DNA of 64,000 bases, taken from the NCBI RefSeq assembly GCF_900625095.1, contig NZ_LR130760.1, positions 1,187,123-1,251,122 of the forward strand. Direction: 5' to 3'. The position numbers and the translations under genes were made by a program. Origin of the DNA: Acinetobacter ihumii (GTDB taxonomy: Bacteria > Pseudomonadota > Gammaproteobacteria > Pseudomonadales > Moraxellaceae). A model generated the notes under the pieces. That model had not been told where the DNA came from and did no database searches. It was given only the letters and a program-made list of their open reading frames with translations. This document shows, piece after piece, positions 9,349 to 19,614 of the stretch. Position 1 is the first letter of the stretch. The number at the start of each line of letters is the position of its first letter.

Positions 9349-10059
9349 ATGACTTCTTTACGTTCAACAAATATTCCTGTATCAGCCCCATCTGCGGGGC
9401 TCCGTATTACGGAAATTTTTTATTCCTTACAAGGAGAAGCCAATACCGCAGGTTTACCTACTGTCTTTATTCGTTTAACGGGCTGTCCCTTACGCTGTAC
9501 CTATTGTGATACCACATATTCTTTTGAAGGCGGTGAACGTCAGTTACTCGATCAAATTATTGAAACAGCGTTATCGTTTAAAACACCTTATATTTGTGTG
9601 ACAGGCGGTGAACCGCTTGCTCAGCCTAACTGTTTGCATTTATTGACGCGGTTATCAGATTTAGGTTGCCAAGTCTCTTTGGAAACCAGTGGTGCACTTG
9701 ATGTGTCTAATGTTGATCCACGGGTATCAAAAGTACTGGATTTAAAAACCCCCACTTCTGGGGAAGAAAAGCGTAATCTTTTAAGTAATTTGGATTACTT
9801 AACTGCACATGACCAAATCAAATTTGTAATTTGTAACCGTGAAGACTATGAATGGTCTAAGAAACAGTTAAAAGATTATCAATTGGAACAGAAAGTCAGT
9901 ACCGTTTGGTTTTCTCCTGCATTTGCAGTTGAAACAGGTTCAGTTAAACTACCTCAGCTTGCGCGTGATATGGCGCAATGGATTCTGGATGACCATCTCC
10001 CAGTTCGCTTCCAGTTGCAATTACACAAACTGCTCTGGAATGACGAAACAGGTCGTTAA
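9349..10059 (+). CDS. queE: 7-carboxy-7-deazaguanine synthase
   Basis: Radical-SAM enzyme that converts 6-carboxytetrahydropterin to 7-carboxy-7-deazaguanine in queuosine synthesis. From the ATG at 9349 it has 236 residues, a usual QueE size. The cluster motif CxxxCxxC is in [15 protein letters not shown], preceded by the family landmark [19 protein letters not shown] and followed by VTGGEPL. The frame stays open upstream to a TTG at 9268, but that would add 27 unconserved residues across the hairpins. AAGGTG lies about 13 bases before the chosen ATG, a little far. queC follows after 38 bases, so the two are probably co-transcribed. Confidence 0.94.
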   Translation: MTSLRSTNIPVSAPSAGLRITEIFYSLQGEANTAGLPTVFIRLTGCPLRCTYCDTTYSFEGGERQLLDQIIETALSFKTPYICVTGGEPLAQPNCLHLLTRLSDLGCQVSLETSGALDVSNVDPRVSKVLDLKTPTSGEEKRNLLSNLDYLTAHDQIKFVICNREDYEWSKKQLKDYQLEQKVSTVWFSPAFAVETGSVKLPQLARDMAQWILDDHLPVRFQLQLHKLLWNDETGR

Positions 10060-10097
10060 TCCGCAATTGTCTTATTTTTTGTTTTGGAGAACATCGT

Positions 10098-10766
10098 ATG
10101 CGCCCTCGTGCCATCGTTTTATTATCAGGCGGCTTAGATTCAACCACTTGTTTAGCTTGGGCACAAGCGCGTTATGAATGCATGGCTTTAAGTTTCATGT
10201 ATGGGCAACGCTCAACTACCGAACTTGATGCTGCCAAAGCTTTAGCACAAGCTGCTGGTGTTGAACATCGCATCATTAATATTGACTTGGGTAATCTGGG
10301 TGGCTCTGCGCTTACAGATCATAACATTGAAGTACCCGATCACGAGCAACAAGGTATTCCTATTACCTATGTCCCTGCCCGTAATACAATATTTTTATCT
10401 TATGCACTGGCTGCGGCAGAAGTATTTGGAGCAGAAGCCATTGTGATTGGGGTTAATGCTGTAGATTACTCAGGTTATCCAGATTGTCGTCCTGAATATA
10501 TTGAAGCCTTTACAAATATGGCACGCTTGGCAACAAAGGCAGGCGTTGAAGGTAAACCTCTTACATTTGAAACACCTTTGTTACATTTATCCAAAGCGAA
10601 TATTATACGTTTAGGGCTTGAACATGGCGTAGACTATAGTCAAACTGTTTCCTGCTACCAAGCAGATGCTGAAGGTCGTGCATGTGGGAAATGTGATAGC
10701 TGTCGTTTACGTAAACAAGGCTTTATTGAAGCAGGCGTCGCAGATCCAACACGCTACATACCATAA
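10098..10766 (+). CDS. queC: 7-cyano-7-deazaguanine synthase
   Basis: ATP-dependent enzyme making preQ0 from 7-carboxy-7-deazaguanine and ammonia, the step after QueE. It has 222 residues. The PP-loop SGGLDS is at 10-15. The zinc-binding cysteines near the C-terminus are in [24 protein letters not shown] before the ATG supports the start. The next gene, for a small secreted protein, starts 16 bases after the stop and may be on the same transcript. Confidence 0.96.
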   Translation: MRPRAIVLLSGGLDSTTCLAWAQARYECMALSFMYGQRSTTELDAAKALAQAAGVEHRIINIDLGNLGGSALTDHNIEVPDHEQQGIPITYVPARNTIFLSYALAAAEVFGAEAIVIGVNAVDYSGYPDCRPEYIEAFTNMARLATKAGVEGKPLTFETPLLHLSKANIIRLGLEHGVDYSQTVSCYQADAEGRACGKCDSCRLRKQGFIEAGVADPTRYIP

Positions 10767-10782
10767 TAATCAGGTACTATTT

Positions 10783-11193
10783 ATGAAATTATTGAACACG
10801 CAACTTATCCTTTCTTCAATTATGGCTGCTGCTGCATTTACTGCAACCATGACTCATGCCGCGGATGAAAACAAACTGCAACAGGCTTATAAAAGTACCA
10901 ATGTCAAAGGTGCTCTCATCAATCTTTGTAAAGATGAAACAGCAAAAGGAAATAAATTATCTGCTGCTGAAGTCAGTAAATATTGTACATGTGCCGTTGA
11001 AGCAGATGGTAAAATGACCAATGCTCAAAAATGGGAAGTACAAAGTGCGATTAATGCCAAGAAAAGTCCGGGTAGTTTAGCCTTTGTACAACAACAAAAC
11101 AAAGACTTACAGGCTTGTTTTGGTCCTCAATTGACTGGTAAATTGAAAGGCTTGACTGAAGAAGCCATGAAATCTGCGCAAAGTAAGAAATAA
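10783..11193 (+). CDS. Small secreted protein with C...CxC...C pattern, unknown function
   Basis: 136 residues from the ATG at 10783. Residues 1-26 form a signal peptide (hydrophobic core, THA before ADEN), so the mature protein is probably periplasmic. Four cysteines follow at 49, 68, 70 and 112, enough for two disulfides; the middle pair is KYCTCAVE. I do not recognise the family. A lipoprotein encoded at 33722-34117 has the same C...CxC...C order with similar spacing, so the two may be distant relatives. The gene follows queC by 16 bases, but its product has no obvious link to queuosine. A terminator follows. Confidence 0.82.
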   Translation: MKLLNTQLILSSIMAAAAFTATMTHAADENKLQQAYKSTNVKGALINLCKDETAKGNKLSAAEVSKYCTCAVEADGKMTNAQKWEVQSAINAKKSPGSLAFVQQQNKDLQACFGPQLTGKLKGLTEEAMKSAQSKK

Positions 11194-11210
11194 GTAAAAT
11201 TTATAATAAG

Positions 11211-11237
11211 CGAGCCACTTTATGTGGCTTGTTTTTT
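11211..11237 (+). terminator. Terminator immediately upstream of bcp
   Basis: Stem AGCCAC/GTGGCT, loop TTTAT, then TG and six T. The T-run ends only 15 bases before the bcp ATG, so the bcp ribosome site abuts it. Confidence 0.82.
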
Positions 11238-11252
11238 CTGGAGAGAAAATAA

Positions 11253-11717
11253 ATGAGCAGCGAGAATATTTCATTACCGAATCAATCTTTCCCTGCAACA
11301 CATGGAGAGATCAATCTAACGGAACTTACTTCCCCTTGGTTAATTATTTATTTTTACCCCAAAGATTCCACACCAGGCTGTACTACACAGGCCGTTGGTT
11401 TTTCTTGTTTGAAAGATCAATTTGATGACTTAGATGCAAGTATTATTGGTATATCTCGTGATTCAGTCAAAGCGCACCAAAACTTTACCGAAAAACAATC
11501 TTTGAGTATTGAATTAATCAGTGATAAAGATGAAATGTTGTGCCAACATTTTGATGTGATTAAAGAAAAAAACATGTATGGCAAAAAAGTCATGGGCATT
11601 GAACGCTCAACTTTTATTTTCCACAATCAACAACTGGTTAAAAGTTATCGCAAAGTCAAAGCCGCAGGTCATGCAGAACAGGTTTTAGAAGATTTAAAAA
11701 TGTTACAACAGTCGTGA
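11253..11717 (+). CDS. bcp: Thiol peroxidase of the BCP/PrxQ family
   Basis: Thioredoxin-dependent peroxiredoxin that reduces hydrogen peroxide and organic hydroperoxides in the cytoplasm. It has 154 residues. The peroxidatic Cys43 is in the signature YPKDSTPGCT. E. coli-type BCP has its resolving Cys five residues later; here that position is Val48, and another Cys is at 52 (GFSC). Resolution may use Cys52 or an outside thiol. GGAGAG seven bases before the ATG fixes the start. The strong terminator 15 bases upstream leaves no room for a promoter of its own after it, so expression probably comes by read-through or from a promoter inside the hairpin region. Confidence 0.94.
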   Translation: MSSENISLPNQSFPATHGEINLTELTSPWLIIYFYPKDSTPGCTTQAVGFSCLKDQFDDLDASIIGISRDSVKAHQNFTEKQSLSIELISDKDEMLCQHFDVIKEKNMYGKKVMGIERSTFIFHNQQLVKSYRKVKAAGHAEQVLEDLKMLQQS

Positions 11718-11729
11718 TGCTTTTAGACA

Positions 11730-11768
11730 AAGATGTAGCTTGGAGTATTTTAATGAAAGCTACATCTT
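11730..11768. terminator. Inverted repeat between converging bcp and yceI-like gene
   Basis: Eleven-bp arms AAGATGTAGCT/AGCTACATCTT with a 17-base loop. It lacks a strong T-run on either side. It is placed as a shared terminator. Confidence 0.55.
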
Positions 11769-11795
11769 GATTTAACTCAGAAAGATCAAACAAGA

Positions 11796-12374
11796 TTAAG
11801 GCTTTATTTTCCATTGACCGTTAATCTGAATATTAACTTTTTCAGCCATCCCATCCGATGCCTTTTTCATTCCAAAATCGCTAAGATCGACGCTGCTGCT
11901 AGAAGCAATATTCATCAAATTAGCAGTCTTGGGAACAGGTTGGAGAGTCGTATCGAAGACAGCAGGACGTGTTACACCTCGAATGGTTAATTGTCCCAAA
12001 ATTTGATATTGATGATTTCCTAATGATTTGAATTGATCACTTTTAAAGCTCACCGTTTTATATTGAGCCGCATAAAATAAATCCTTACCCAACAGCATAT
12101 TCTTTATAGACGGTTGATTAAGACTGAGGCTATCTACATTTAAAATAAACCGTGACGACGCTTGCTGTGGTGAATTTACATCAAAATACATGATTGCATG
12201 AACACTATTAAATTTTGCTTTGATAGTCGACATATTGGCTGAGTCAATATGCAATCCAACATAACTTGTTGGTGTTAATACCCAATTGGTTGCATAGCTC
12301 TGAGTTATAGTCAGGCAGATTAAGCCAGTTAAGCAAAGAAACTTTCTTCGCAATTGATGTATAGCCAAAGTCAT
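11796..12374 (-). CDS. YceI-family periplasmic protein
   Basis: 192 residues with a signal peptide (core CLTGLICLTI, probable cut after SYA). The rest is a YceI-like lipocalin barrel: WVLTPTSYVGLHIDSANMS, SLSLNQPSIKNMLLG, then YQILGQLTIRGVTRPAVFD and a final QINGQWKIKP strand. YceI proteins bind isoprenoid or other amphiphilic lipids in the periplasm; the ligand here is unknown. It lies 43 bases downstream of nadM on the same strand and may share its transcript. Confidence 0.88.
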   Translation of the reverse strand: MTLAIHQLRRKFLCLTGLICLTITQSYATNWVLTPTSYVGLHIDSANMSTIKAKFNSVHAIMYFDVNSPQQASSRFILNVDSLSLNQPSIKNMLLGKDLFYAAQYKTVSFKSDQFKSLGNHQYQILGQLTIRGVTRPAVFDTTLQPVPKTANLMNIASSSSVDLSDFGMKKASDGMAEKVNIQINGQWKIKP

Positions 12375-12417
12375 TGCAAGCCCCCAAATAAGAATACAGA
12401 TTACTTCCTGTAATTCA

Positions 12418-12984
12418 CTATTTCAGATTCGACTTGTCATTTAATACGTACTTATTTTGCAGTTCCTGATATATCGGATTTTTTTGGAAGGCTTGTAAAA
12501 AATCAATTGTACCTTGTGGAAAAGCCTGTGCTTGAATTTCACCACGATAATATGCTTCTCGGACTGGCGTTGCAGACAGGGAAGATTTCAAACTTTCTAA
12601 CTCGACCATGGTCCATTCAGGAAAAAGCTTTAAGTAATAAGAAGATTCATCTTTAAAATGCCCAATCAAGCCAATTTTTGCATGAGGTGGTGTGATCTGA
12701 TTCACTAAGGTTTTAACTTGATGTACCCATTTTTCATCATCATAAACATCCACAATATGTACAAAATGAATCCGTTTTTGCTCATCTTCTGAAAAATTAG
12801 ATAAGATCATTGCTTCACGTTCTAAGGCCAGAAAAGGATTTTTAATATTACGTTCTGGCTGTGCAGACCCTAAAGCCAAGATGACGTTCTGACTTTGTTG
12901 TAAGGCAATTTCAACGGTTTGCATGTGCGCAAGATGAAAAGGCTGAAAACGCCCAATGAAAACGAGATAATCAAATGTATACAT
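12418..12984 (-). CDS. nadM: Nicotinamide-nucleotide adenylyltransferase, NadM type
   Basis: Joins NMN and ATP to form NAD. It has 188 residues, the size of a single nucleotidyltransferase domain; no Nudix domain follows, unlike the bifunctional NadM proteins. The HxxH motif is HLAH at 17-20 in GRFQPFHLAHM, and the second nucleotide-binding motif is SLSATPVREAYY. NadM-type NAD synthesis through NMN is known from Acinetobacter. The ATG at 12984 starts the conserved MYTFDYLVFIGRF, so the start is firm. Confidence 0.92.
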   Translation of the reverse strand: MYTFDYLVFIGRFQPFHLAHMQTVEIALQQSQNVILALGSAQPERNIKNPFLALEREAMILSNFSEDEQKRIHFVHIVDVYDDEKWVHQVKTLVNQITPPHAKIGLIGHFKDESSYYLKLFPEWTMVELESLKSSLSATPVREAYYRGEIQAQAFPQGTIDFLQAFQKNPIYQELQNKYVLNDKSNLK

Positions 12985-13085
12985 AAACCAACTTCATTTT
13001 TTATGAACTCACCAGTAGTCATTTACAATTCATTTTACGACATAATGGCAAACATAAACCCAAGATTGAAAGCAAGGATAGTACG

Positions 13086-13886
13086 ATGACACTTCGCTGT
13101 ATTCAACAACCGCATCAACATTTAAATGCAAAATTAGAAAATGGCATTCTGACGCTTGCCATTAACCGCCCTGAAGCCAAAAATGCGTTGTATGGTGAAC
13201 TGTATTTATGGATTGCCCAAGCTCTGGATGAAGCTGATCAGTCCAGTCAGGTTCGTGTGGTGATTTTACGTGGTGCTGATGCCGACTTTTCAGCGGGTAA
13301 TGATATGAAAGATTTCATGTCATTTATTCAAAAACCTCATGAAGGTAAAGCTGGTGATCAACCGCCATTTGTATTACTTAAATCTGCTGCCAAACTTTCA
13401 AAACCACTTATTGTTGCCATTAAAGGTGTTGCGATTGGTATTGGAGTCACGATTTTATTACATGCTGATATTGTTTATGCAGACCAAACTGCCCTGTTTC
13501 AGATTCCATTTGTCAGCCTAGGCTTATCTCCTGAAGGTGCTGCCAGTCGTTTATTGGTCAAACAGGCAGGTTACCATCGTGCCGCAGAGCTTTTGTTTAC
13601 AGCCAAGAAATTTAATGCAGAAGTTGCTGAAAAAGCAGGTCTGGTTAATCAAATCAGTGATGATGTATATACACTGGCTGAACAGACAGCCCAACAATTG
13701 GCTGCTTTACCGCTTGCATCCATTAAGCAATCTAAGGCATTAATGAAGCAAGACCTTGCCGAGATTGTACAATGTGTTGATGATGAAGCCGAAATTTTCA
13801 TGCAACGTGTACGTTCGCCTGAAATGAAAGAAGCAGTTCAAGCTTTTATGGAAAAACGTAAGCCTGATTTTTCTCAGTTTGATTAA
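13086..13886 (+). CDS. Enoyl-CoA hydratase/isomerase family protein
   Basis: 266-residue crotonase-fold protein. The acyl-CoA and oxyanion-hole segments are LAINRPEAKNALYG, FSAGNDMKDF and KGVAIGIGVTIL. The likely catalytic Glu150 is in LSPEGAAS, which resembles the SPEG motif of delta3,delta2-enoyl-CoA isomerases; the second glutamate of true hydratases is not evident. A role as isomerase in breakdown of unsaturated acyl-CoAs is therefore favoured over hydratase. AAGGATAG before the ATG supports the start. The gene looks monocistronic. Confidence 0.88.
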   Translation: MTLRCIQQPHQHLNAKLENGILTLAINRPEAKNALYGELYLWIAQALDEADQSSQVRVVILRGADADFSAGNDMKDFMSFIQKPHEGKAGDQPPFVLLKSAAKLSKPLIVAIKGVAIGIGVTILLHADIVYADQTALFQIPFVSLGLSPEGAASRLLVKQAGYHRAAELLFTAKKFNAEVAEKAGLVNQISDDVYTLAEQTAQQLAALPLASIKQSKALMKQDLAEIVQCVDDEAEIFMQRVRSPEMKEAVQAFMEKRKPDFSQFD

Positions 13887-13923
13887 AACCCTATTTACCA
13901 ATCGTAAACTGGCTAAAAAACAT

Positions 13924-13980
13924 CCTGAGCATAAAATACTGCATCTGAATACAAGTGGATGACACGCATTTTATCTCAGG
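13924..13980. repeat. Long inverted repeat between the isomerase and nitroreductase genes
   Basis: Arms CCTGAGCATAAAAT and ATTTTATCTCAGG pair with one bulged base around a 30-base loop that has weak inner pairing. No T-run follows. It may be a structured 3' end or an operator pair. Confidence 0.45.
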
Positions 13981-14060
13981 AACTGCACTTTTTTACCAGC
14001 ATAAAAGCATCGAGTGATATCCTCACTTATGATCTTTAATTATTAAATATTTGAACAGTT

Positions 14061-14846
14061 ATGACCAATTCAGAAAAACCTTCTCAAAACTCTTCACAAG
14101 GTTCCGAAAAAAAACGCTATTTTGAGCCTGCCCCACAAGATATAGATGTCGACAATTTTCGTAAAGTGGTTGAAAGCCGTCGCTCTGTACGTAAATTTAC
14201 CGATAAAGTCATTCCAGCAGAAGTGCTTGATGCTTGTTTAGACTTGGCATTACTTGCGCCCAATTCGTCTAATTTACAGCCTTGGACGTTTTATGTAGTA
14301 CAAAATCCCACCAAGAAAAAACAATTGGTGAAAGCCTGTTTAGGTCAACTTGCAGCAAAAACTGCGGCAGAACTGATTGTTTGTGTAGCACGAACCGATC
14401 GTGTCGATGAAATGGCGAAAAAGAATATCAGCGAGTTTCCATTTCCTGAAGCACCCGAAATGGTCAAAAAATATTATCGCTTTATTCCTTATAATTACAA
14501 AACAGGTTATTTCAATGCGCTCGGCAACTTTAAAAAGGTTGCTTTTAAAGTGGCGCGAACGTTAGATAAACAACTGCCTGTGACCGCATTTAACCCTGCC
14601 GATGCACAGCTTTGGGCGAGTAAAACCACCGCTTTGGCCTGTGAAAATCTGGTCCTTTCATTGCGTGCTTATGGTTTTGATAGTTGCATGATGGAAGGCT
14701 TTGATGAGCCAATGGTACGTAAAATCTTAAAACTGAATGACCAGCAATTTCCGATTATGGTGATAGGTGCTGGTGAACGTGCTGAAGATGGTGTATTTTT
14801 CCCGCAATATCGTTTTGACCGCAATTTATTTATTCAAAAAGTTTAA
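14061..14846 (+). CDS. Nitroreductase family protein
   Basis: 261-residue FMN-dependent nitroreductase-fold protein. After a polar ~30-residue start it shows VVESRRSVRKFTDKVIPAEV, where the RRSVR arginines bind the FMN phosphate, then LLAPNSSNLQPWTFYVVQ. The C-terminal part has MVIGAGERAEDGVF for flavin contacts. The insert around residues 105-180 is longer than in the minimal NfsB type. The physiological substrate cannot be told from sequence. No strong ribosome site is seen before the ATG. It converges with the YqfO-like gene, two bases away. Confidence 0.88.
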   Translation: MTNSEKPSQNSSQGSEKKRYFEPAPQDIDVDNFRKVVESRRSVRKFTDKVIPAEVLDACLDLALLAPNSSNLQPWTFYVVQNPTKKKQLVKACLGQLAAKTAAELIVCVARTDRVDEMAKKNISEFPFPEAPEMVKKYYRFIPYNYKTGYFNALGNFKKVAFKVARTLDKQLPVTAFNPADAQLWASKTTALACENLVLSLRAYGFDSCMMEGFDEPMVRKILKLNDQQFPIMVIGAGERAEDGVFFPQYRFDRNLFIQKV

Positions 14847-14848
14847 TT

Positions 14849-15163
14849 TTATTGAATATCTAATATTTGCATAAATTCAAAGGCAGGCTCTTCGTAAGGA
14901 TGGCTTGCCTTTAATGCTTTTGCGACAGCGCTAGCTTTTTCTTCTGGAACGATGGTTTCGACACGCCATTCTTCAAGTTGTTCTAACTCATCCAGTTGCC
15001 CTAAAAAAGGTTTAGCTCCTTGAATTGGCTTAAACTGCCCTATTCCTTTCACTTGCCATGCACAGTGTTGATAGTTGCCAATACCCCCTGCTCCAGCTTC
15101 AAAAATAGCAAGTTTAGTCGATTCCAAATGAGATTCTGGTACGTAATAAATCAGTTTTAGCAT
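14849..15163 (-). CDS. YqfO/NIF3 C-terminal-like protein
   Basis: 104 residues from the ATG at 15163; an in-frame TTG two codons earlier is possible. It matches the stand-alone CutA-like domain otherwise found inserted in NIF3/YqfO proteins: LKLIYYVPESHLE, GAGGIGNYQHCAWQVKGIG and the conserved HPYEEPAFE near the end. This fold may bind metal or nucleotide, but no function is established. Its stop lies two bases from the nitroreductase stop. Confidence 0.85.
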   Translation of the reverse strand: MLKLIYYVPESHLESTKLAIFEAGAGGIGNYQHCAWQVKGIGQFKPIQGAKPFLGQLDELEQLEEWRVETIVPEEKASAVAKALKASHPYEEPAFEFMQILDIQ

Positions 15164-15224
15164 AATCAATATGTTGTTAGATGCTTAAAAACATATTACC
15201 GAATAATCTTGAGTAGTGAAGCCA

Positions 15225-15341
15225 TTATGACTGTAAAACTAGATAATTGCCTAACATCCATAATAATTCTGCTGTCACGACTGCACCGAACCACATCCAC
15301 CCCTTACGTTTTCGTGATATATCTTGCCCATTATTTTTCAT
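15225..15341 (-). CDS. 38-residue small membrane protein
   Basis: Short open frame with a good GGAG eight bases before the ATG at 15341. A basic N-terminus (MKNNGQDISRKRKG) is followed by one membrane-spanning segment, WMWFGAVVTAELLWMLGNYL, giving an N-in single-pass topology. I do not recognise it. The basic-then-hydrophobic layout, tryptophans at both membrane edges and the ribosome site argue that it is real. It lies downstream of purL and upstream of the YqfO-like gene on the same strand, but behind the purL terminator. Confidence 0.6.
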   Translation of the reverse strand: MKNNGQDISRKRKGWMWFGAVVTAELLWMLGNYLVLQS

Positions 15342-15494
15342 ACTGTTTCTCCAATGTAAGATTGGTAATGAATGATTAAAATAAAAGCAAAATTTGTACC
15401 AATCCAAACTGGCTCAAGATTTATAAAACCAAACAATTTTTCATCAACAATATTTGAGAATGGGAAAAACTTTTTTAATCATCATCAACCCAAT

Positions 15495-15529
15495 AAAAAA
15501 CCACCTTTGATTAACTTAATCAAAGGTGG
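15495..15529 (-). terminator. Terminator of purL
   Basis: Stem CCACCTTTGATTAA/TTAATCAAAGGTGG at 15501-15529. On the minus strand it runs straight into TTTTTT. Confidence 0.93.
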
Positions 15530-15552
15530 TGATGTTTAATCGTTAATTGTAA

Positions 15553-18500
15553 TTAACCAATAAACTTACGTGCGTTACGGAACATACGCAACCATGCACC
15601 ATCTTCAGTCCAGTCTTCCGGTTTCCATGAATGCTGTAAAGCACGGAAATTACGCTCTGGATGCGGCATCATAATCGTAGCTCGACCATCTTTCGAAGTC
15701 ACGCCCGTAATCGCTTCTGGTGAACCGTTTGGATTCAGTGGGTAATGTTGCGTCGGCTGACCTGAACTATCAACATAACGCAAAGTCACCTGATCATTGC
15801 TATTTAAGCTTGCCAAGTATTCATTGCTAGCAACCACACGACCTTCACCATGTGCGACGGCGATTGGTAAAATCGAACCCTGCATATCTTGCAGCAATAC
15901 CGATACCGATTTTTCTACACGTACATTGACCGCACGAGCTTCAAACACTTCTGATACGTTACGATGGAAACGTGGCCAGTTGTCTGCACCCGGAATCAAT
16001 GGCGCAAGTTGTGAAAGCATTTGGCAACCATTACAAATACCCAAGCTAAAAGTACTGTCACGATTAAAGAAGCTTTCAAATTGATCGCGTAATTTTGGAT
16101 TAAATAGCACTGACTTTGCCCAGCCACCACCTGCACCCAACACATCACCATAAGAGAAACCACCACAAGCCACAAGACCTTCAAAATCTTGAAGATCAAC
16201 ACGACCTGCTAGTAAGTCACTCATATGCACATCAACAGTGTTGAAACCGACTTTGTCAAAGGCCGCTGCCATTTCAACATGACCATTAACCCCTTGTTCA
16301 CGCAAAATCACCATATTTGGGCGGCGTGTTGCAATAAATGGCGCTTCTACAGGTTCGTTCAAATCATAAGTCGCTTGTGCAATTAAACCTTGATGATTTT
16401 GATCTGCGATTAAAGCAAATTCCTGATCTGCTGTTTCAACGTTGTCACGTAAACGCTGGATCTGATGAGACACTTCTGCCCATGCCTGTTGTAATTCAGC
16501 ACGTGCCAAAGTTAAACCATTCACAGTCAATTGGTCTGTAGTATTGACACGTCCAACCAAGCTAATCGCATCTTTTAAGTTTGAGCTTTCAATTTCAGCT
16601 TGTAAAGTATCCCAATCAGCAGCTTTAAGTTGTAAAACTGCACCAATTTCTTCTGCAAACAAACTTTCAATGCTTTGTGGCTCTAAAGCAACACCCAAAC
16701 GTGCTGCAAACATCATTTCAGCAACAGTGGCTAATAAACCACCATCACCGATGTCATGATAGGCCTGAACCAAGCCGCGATTGTTCCAGTCTTGAACTAG
16801 ATTGAAGAAATCTTTTAGATCTTCAAAGCTATCCACATCTGGCGTGATTGTACCCATCGCTTTATACACTTGGGTTAAAATCGATGCACCAATACGGAAT
16901 TTGCCTTTAGACAAATCAATACGGACTAAAACTGAATCTTGAAGCTGTTTAAGCTCAGGTGTCAGCGTTTTACGCACATCACTCACAGGCGCAAATGCAG
17001 TAATGACTCCTGACATTGGCGATGTAACGGCCTTATCAACACCTTCATCATTCCAAGTGGTACGCATTGAAAGTGAATCTTTACCGACTGGAATCGCAAT
17101 ACCCAATGCTGGACACATTTCCATCCCAATGGCTTTTACACCCTCAAATAAGGCTTGATCTTCACCTTGTTGACCTGCTGCTGCCATCCAGTTTGCAGAC
17201 AGTTTGATGTCGCCCAATTGCTCAATATTGGCTGAGGCAATATTGGTAATGGCTTCGGCAACCGCTAAACGCGCAGAAGCCGCAGGGTTGAGCAATGCTA
17301 CAGGTGGACGTTCACCCATTGCCATCGCTTCACCTGTATAACCTTGTAAGCTAGTCGTGGTGACTGCCGCATCTGCCACAGGAACCTGCCAACGCCCGAC
17401 CATTTGATCACGTGCCACCATCCCTGTAATTGAACGGTCGCCAATGGTGATCAAAAATGATTTTGATGCGACAGTTGGATTTTTCAACACACGGAAAATC
17501 GCATCTTTGAGATCGATGCTTGAGGTATCAAATTCATTGCCTTGACGTTCAATCGTTTCATACGAACGCTGCATACGTGGCGTACCACCGAGCATGACTT
17601 GCATTGGAATATCCACTGCATTGTCATGGAACAATGGATCTTCAACCGTCAAATGACGCGCTTCGGTTGCTTCACCCAAAACGGCGAATGGACAACGCTC
17701 ACGCGCACAGATTTCTTCAAACAATTCTAAAGATTCTGGACGAATCGCAAGTACATAACGCTCTTGTGCTTCATTTGACCAGATTTCCATTGGGCTCATG
17801 CCACGTTCAAGTGAAGGAATCTTACGTAGATTTAGAATCGCACCTAACTCATGGTCATTCACTAGTTCAGGCATGGCATTGGATAAACCACCCGCACCGA
17901 CATCATGGACTGAAACGATTGGGTTAAAATCTTCCATGCGCCAGCAACTATCAATGACTTCCTGACAACGGCGTTCCATTTCAGGGTTTTCACGCTGTAC
18001 TGAAGCAAAATCAAGGTTTTCGCCCATGGTTCCGCTATCTACAGAAGACGCAGCACCACCACCCAAACCGATCAACATGGCTGGACCACCGAGTACAATC
18101 AGTAAATCACCCGGTTGAATCGCATCTTTTTCTACATGGTCAGGGCGAATGTTGCCATAACCGCCTGCAATCATAATTGGCTTATGAAAACCTTTGACTT
18201 CACCATTGACGTTTTGTTCAAAGGTACGGAAATAACCATTTAAGTTTGGACGACCAAATTCGTTATTAAATGCTGCACCACCTAATGGCCCTTCAATCAT
18301 GATTTGTAATGGCGATGCCATACGTGAAGGTTTACCGTAGTTGTCTTCCCACGGCTGCTCAAAACCTGGAATATTCAGGTTAGATACAGTAAAGCCCGTT
18401 AAACCTGCTTTGGGTTTACCACCACGACCTGTTGCACCTTCATCACGGATTTCACCACCCGAACCTGTTGCAGCACCTGCAAATGGAGAAATTGCAGTCG

Positions 18501-19389
18501 GATGATTATGGGTTTCCACCTTCATCAAGATATGCGCGGCTTGGCTCTTATACTTATAAACAAAATGCCCAGTTTCGTTGTCTTTTTTTGGATAAAAACG
18601 CTGCGTGTCATAACCCACGATCACCGATGCATTGTCTTTATAGGCTGACAACACTTCATCTGGCGACTCTTTATAGGTATTTTTAATCATCTGGAACAAC
18701 GATAATGGCTGTTTTTCACCATCAATGGTCCATTCTGAACCAAAGATTTTATGACGACAATGTTCAGAGTTCGCCTGTGCAAACATCATCAATTCGATAT
18801 CGTTTGGATTACGCCCCAAATCGGTAAAGGCTTGAGTTAAATAGTCAATTTCTTGGTCAGACAAGGCAAAACCAAATTCATTATTGGCTTTGACTAGAGC
18901 TTGTTTTCCCTCACCTAAAATATCAATCGAGTTTAATGGCTTAGGTGCTGTTTCTAAAAATAGACGATGTGCATCTTCAATCTGGCTAAACACGGTTTCA
19001 GTCATGCGGTCATGCAACACTTGCTTAACTTCATTGCTGAGTTGGGACACACCTTTTAATGTATATAAAATACCGCGTTCCAAACGATGCACTGGCGTAT
19101 TACAGTTTTTAAAGATATCTGTTGCTTTAGATGACCATGGAGAAATGGTTCCAATACGTGGTGTCACCAAGACTTGTATTTCATCATTGGTCACTTGGCG
19201 TAATTCAAACGATGTACCATCATTTAAAAGTTGCAATGCAGATTGATGCTGTTGCTCGTCGAGCGCTTGATCAAACAGGTAAATCCATTGACTGTCAAAG
19301 GTTTGGACAGAACTGATTGAAGATAAACGTGTTAATAGTTGAGCTTTCTTGAATGAAGAATGTGCTGGTGCACCGGCCACGATAAACAT
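15553..19389 (-). CDS. purL: Phosphoribosylformylglycinamidine synthase
   Basis: Large single-chain FGAM synthase of the gammaproteobacterial type, 1278 residues, which turns FGAR, glutamine and ATP into FGAM in purine synthesis. Order: N-terminal domain, linker, two AIRS-like ATP halves ([19 protein letters not shown], later [14 protein letters not shown]) and a C-terminal class I glutaminase. Its catalytic Cys is in LGICNGCQM and the His/Glu pair in MPHPERN. The start [13 protein letters not shown] has GGAG twelve bases upstream. The terminator shows it is transcribed alone. Confidence 0.98.
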   Translation of the reverse strand: MFIVAGAPAHSSFKKAQLLTRLSSISSVQTFDSQWIYLFDQALDEQQHQSALQLLNDGTSFELRQVTNDEIQVLVTPRIGTISPWSSKATDIFKNCNTPVHRLERGILYTLKGVSQLSNEVKQVLHDRMTETVFSQIEDAHRLFLETAPKPLNSIDILGEGKQALVKANNEFGFALSDQEIDYLTQAFTDLGRNPNDIELMMFAQANSEHCRHKIFGSEWTIDGEKQPLSLFQMIKNTYKESPDEVLSAYKDNASVIVGYDTQRFYPKKDNETGHFVYKYKSQAAHILMKVETHNHPTAISPFAGAATGSGGEIRDEGATGRGGKPKAGLTGFTVSNLNIPGFEQPWEDNYGKPSRMASPLQIMIEGPLGGAAFNNEFGRPNLNGYFRTFEQNVNGEVKGFHKPIMIAGGYGNIRPDHVEKDAIQPGDLLIVLGGPAMLIGLGGGAASSVDSGTMGENLDFASVQRENPEMERRCQEVIDSCWRMEDFNPIVSVHDVGAGGLSNAMPELVNDHELGAILNLRKIPSLERGMSPMEIWSNEAQERYVLAIRPESLELFEEICARERCPFAVLGEATEARHLTVEDPLFHDNAVDIPMQVMLGGTPRMQRSYETIERQGNEFDTSSIDLKDAIFRVLKNPTVASKSFLITIGDRSITGMVARDQMVGRWQVPVADAAVTTTSLQGYTGEAMAMGERPPVALLNPAASARLAVAEAITNIASANIEQLGDIKLSANWMAAAGQQGEDQALFEGVKAIGMEMCPALGIAIPVGKDSLSMRTTWNDEGVDKAVTSPMSGVITAFAPVSDVRKTLTPELKQLQDSVLVRIDLSKGKFRIGASILTQVYKAMGTITPDVDSFEDLKDFFNLVQDWNNRGLVQAYHDIGDGGLLATVAEMMFAARLGVALEPQSIESLFAEEIGAVLQLKAADWDTLQAEIESSNLKDAISLVGRVNTTDQLTVNGLTLARAELQQAWAEVSHQIQRLRDNVETADQEFALIADQNHQGLIAQATYDLNEPVEAPFIATRRPNMVILREQGVNGHVEMAAAFDKVGFNTVDVHMSDLLAGRVDLQDFEGLVACGGFSYGDVLGAGGGWAKSVLFNPKLRDQFESFFNRDSTFSLGICNGCQMLSQLAPLIPGADNWPRFHRNVSEVFEARAVNVRVEKSVSVLLQDMQGSILPIAVAHGEGRVVASNEYLASLNSNDQVTLRYVDSSGQPTQHYPLNPNGSPEAITGVTSKDGRATIMMPHPERNFRALQHSWKPEDWTEDGAWLRMFRNARKFIG

Positions 19390-19582
19390 GTTGATTTTGG
19401 CTCCACGGGCAAGTCTTTTGAACTTTACCGCAATGTGACTTTAGAGAGAGCGCATATTCTACTGTGAAAAGGCAAAATCAGCTAGATGGAGAGCATGGAT
19501 TTCTCTTATCTTATTCGCGAAAACGATCTTTATCGTAAATGCTCAAAATATATCCATCTCGTTTTAGACTAAATGTTCTGAA

Positions 19583-19614
19583 CTCATCTTCTTAAAGATG
19601 AGTTTATTTATTTT
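19583..19614. terminator. Hairpin between the purL upstream region and the GNAT gene
   Basis: Eight-bp stem CTCATCTT/AAGATGAG, loop CTTA. The T-rich side (TTTATTTATTTT) is on the plus strand, so it fits plus-strand transcription better than the end of the minus-strand GNAT gene at 19608. Confidence 0.5.
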
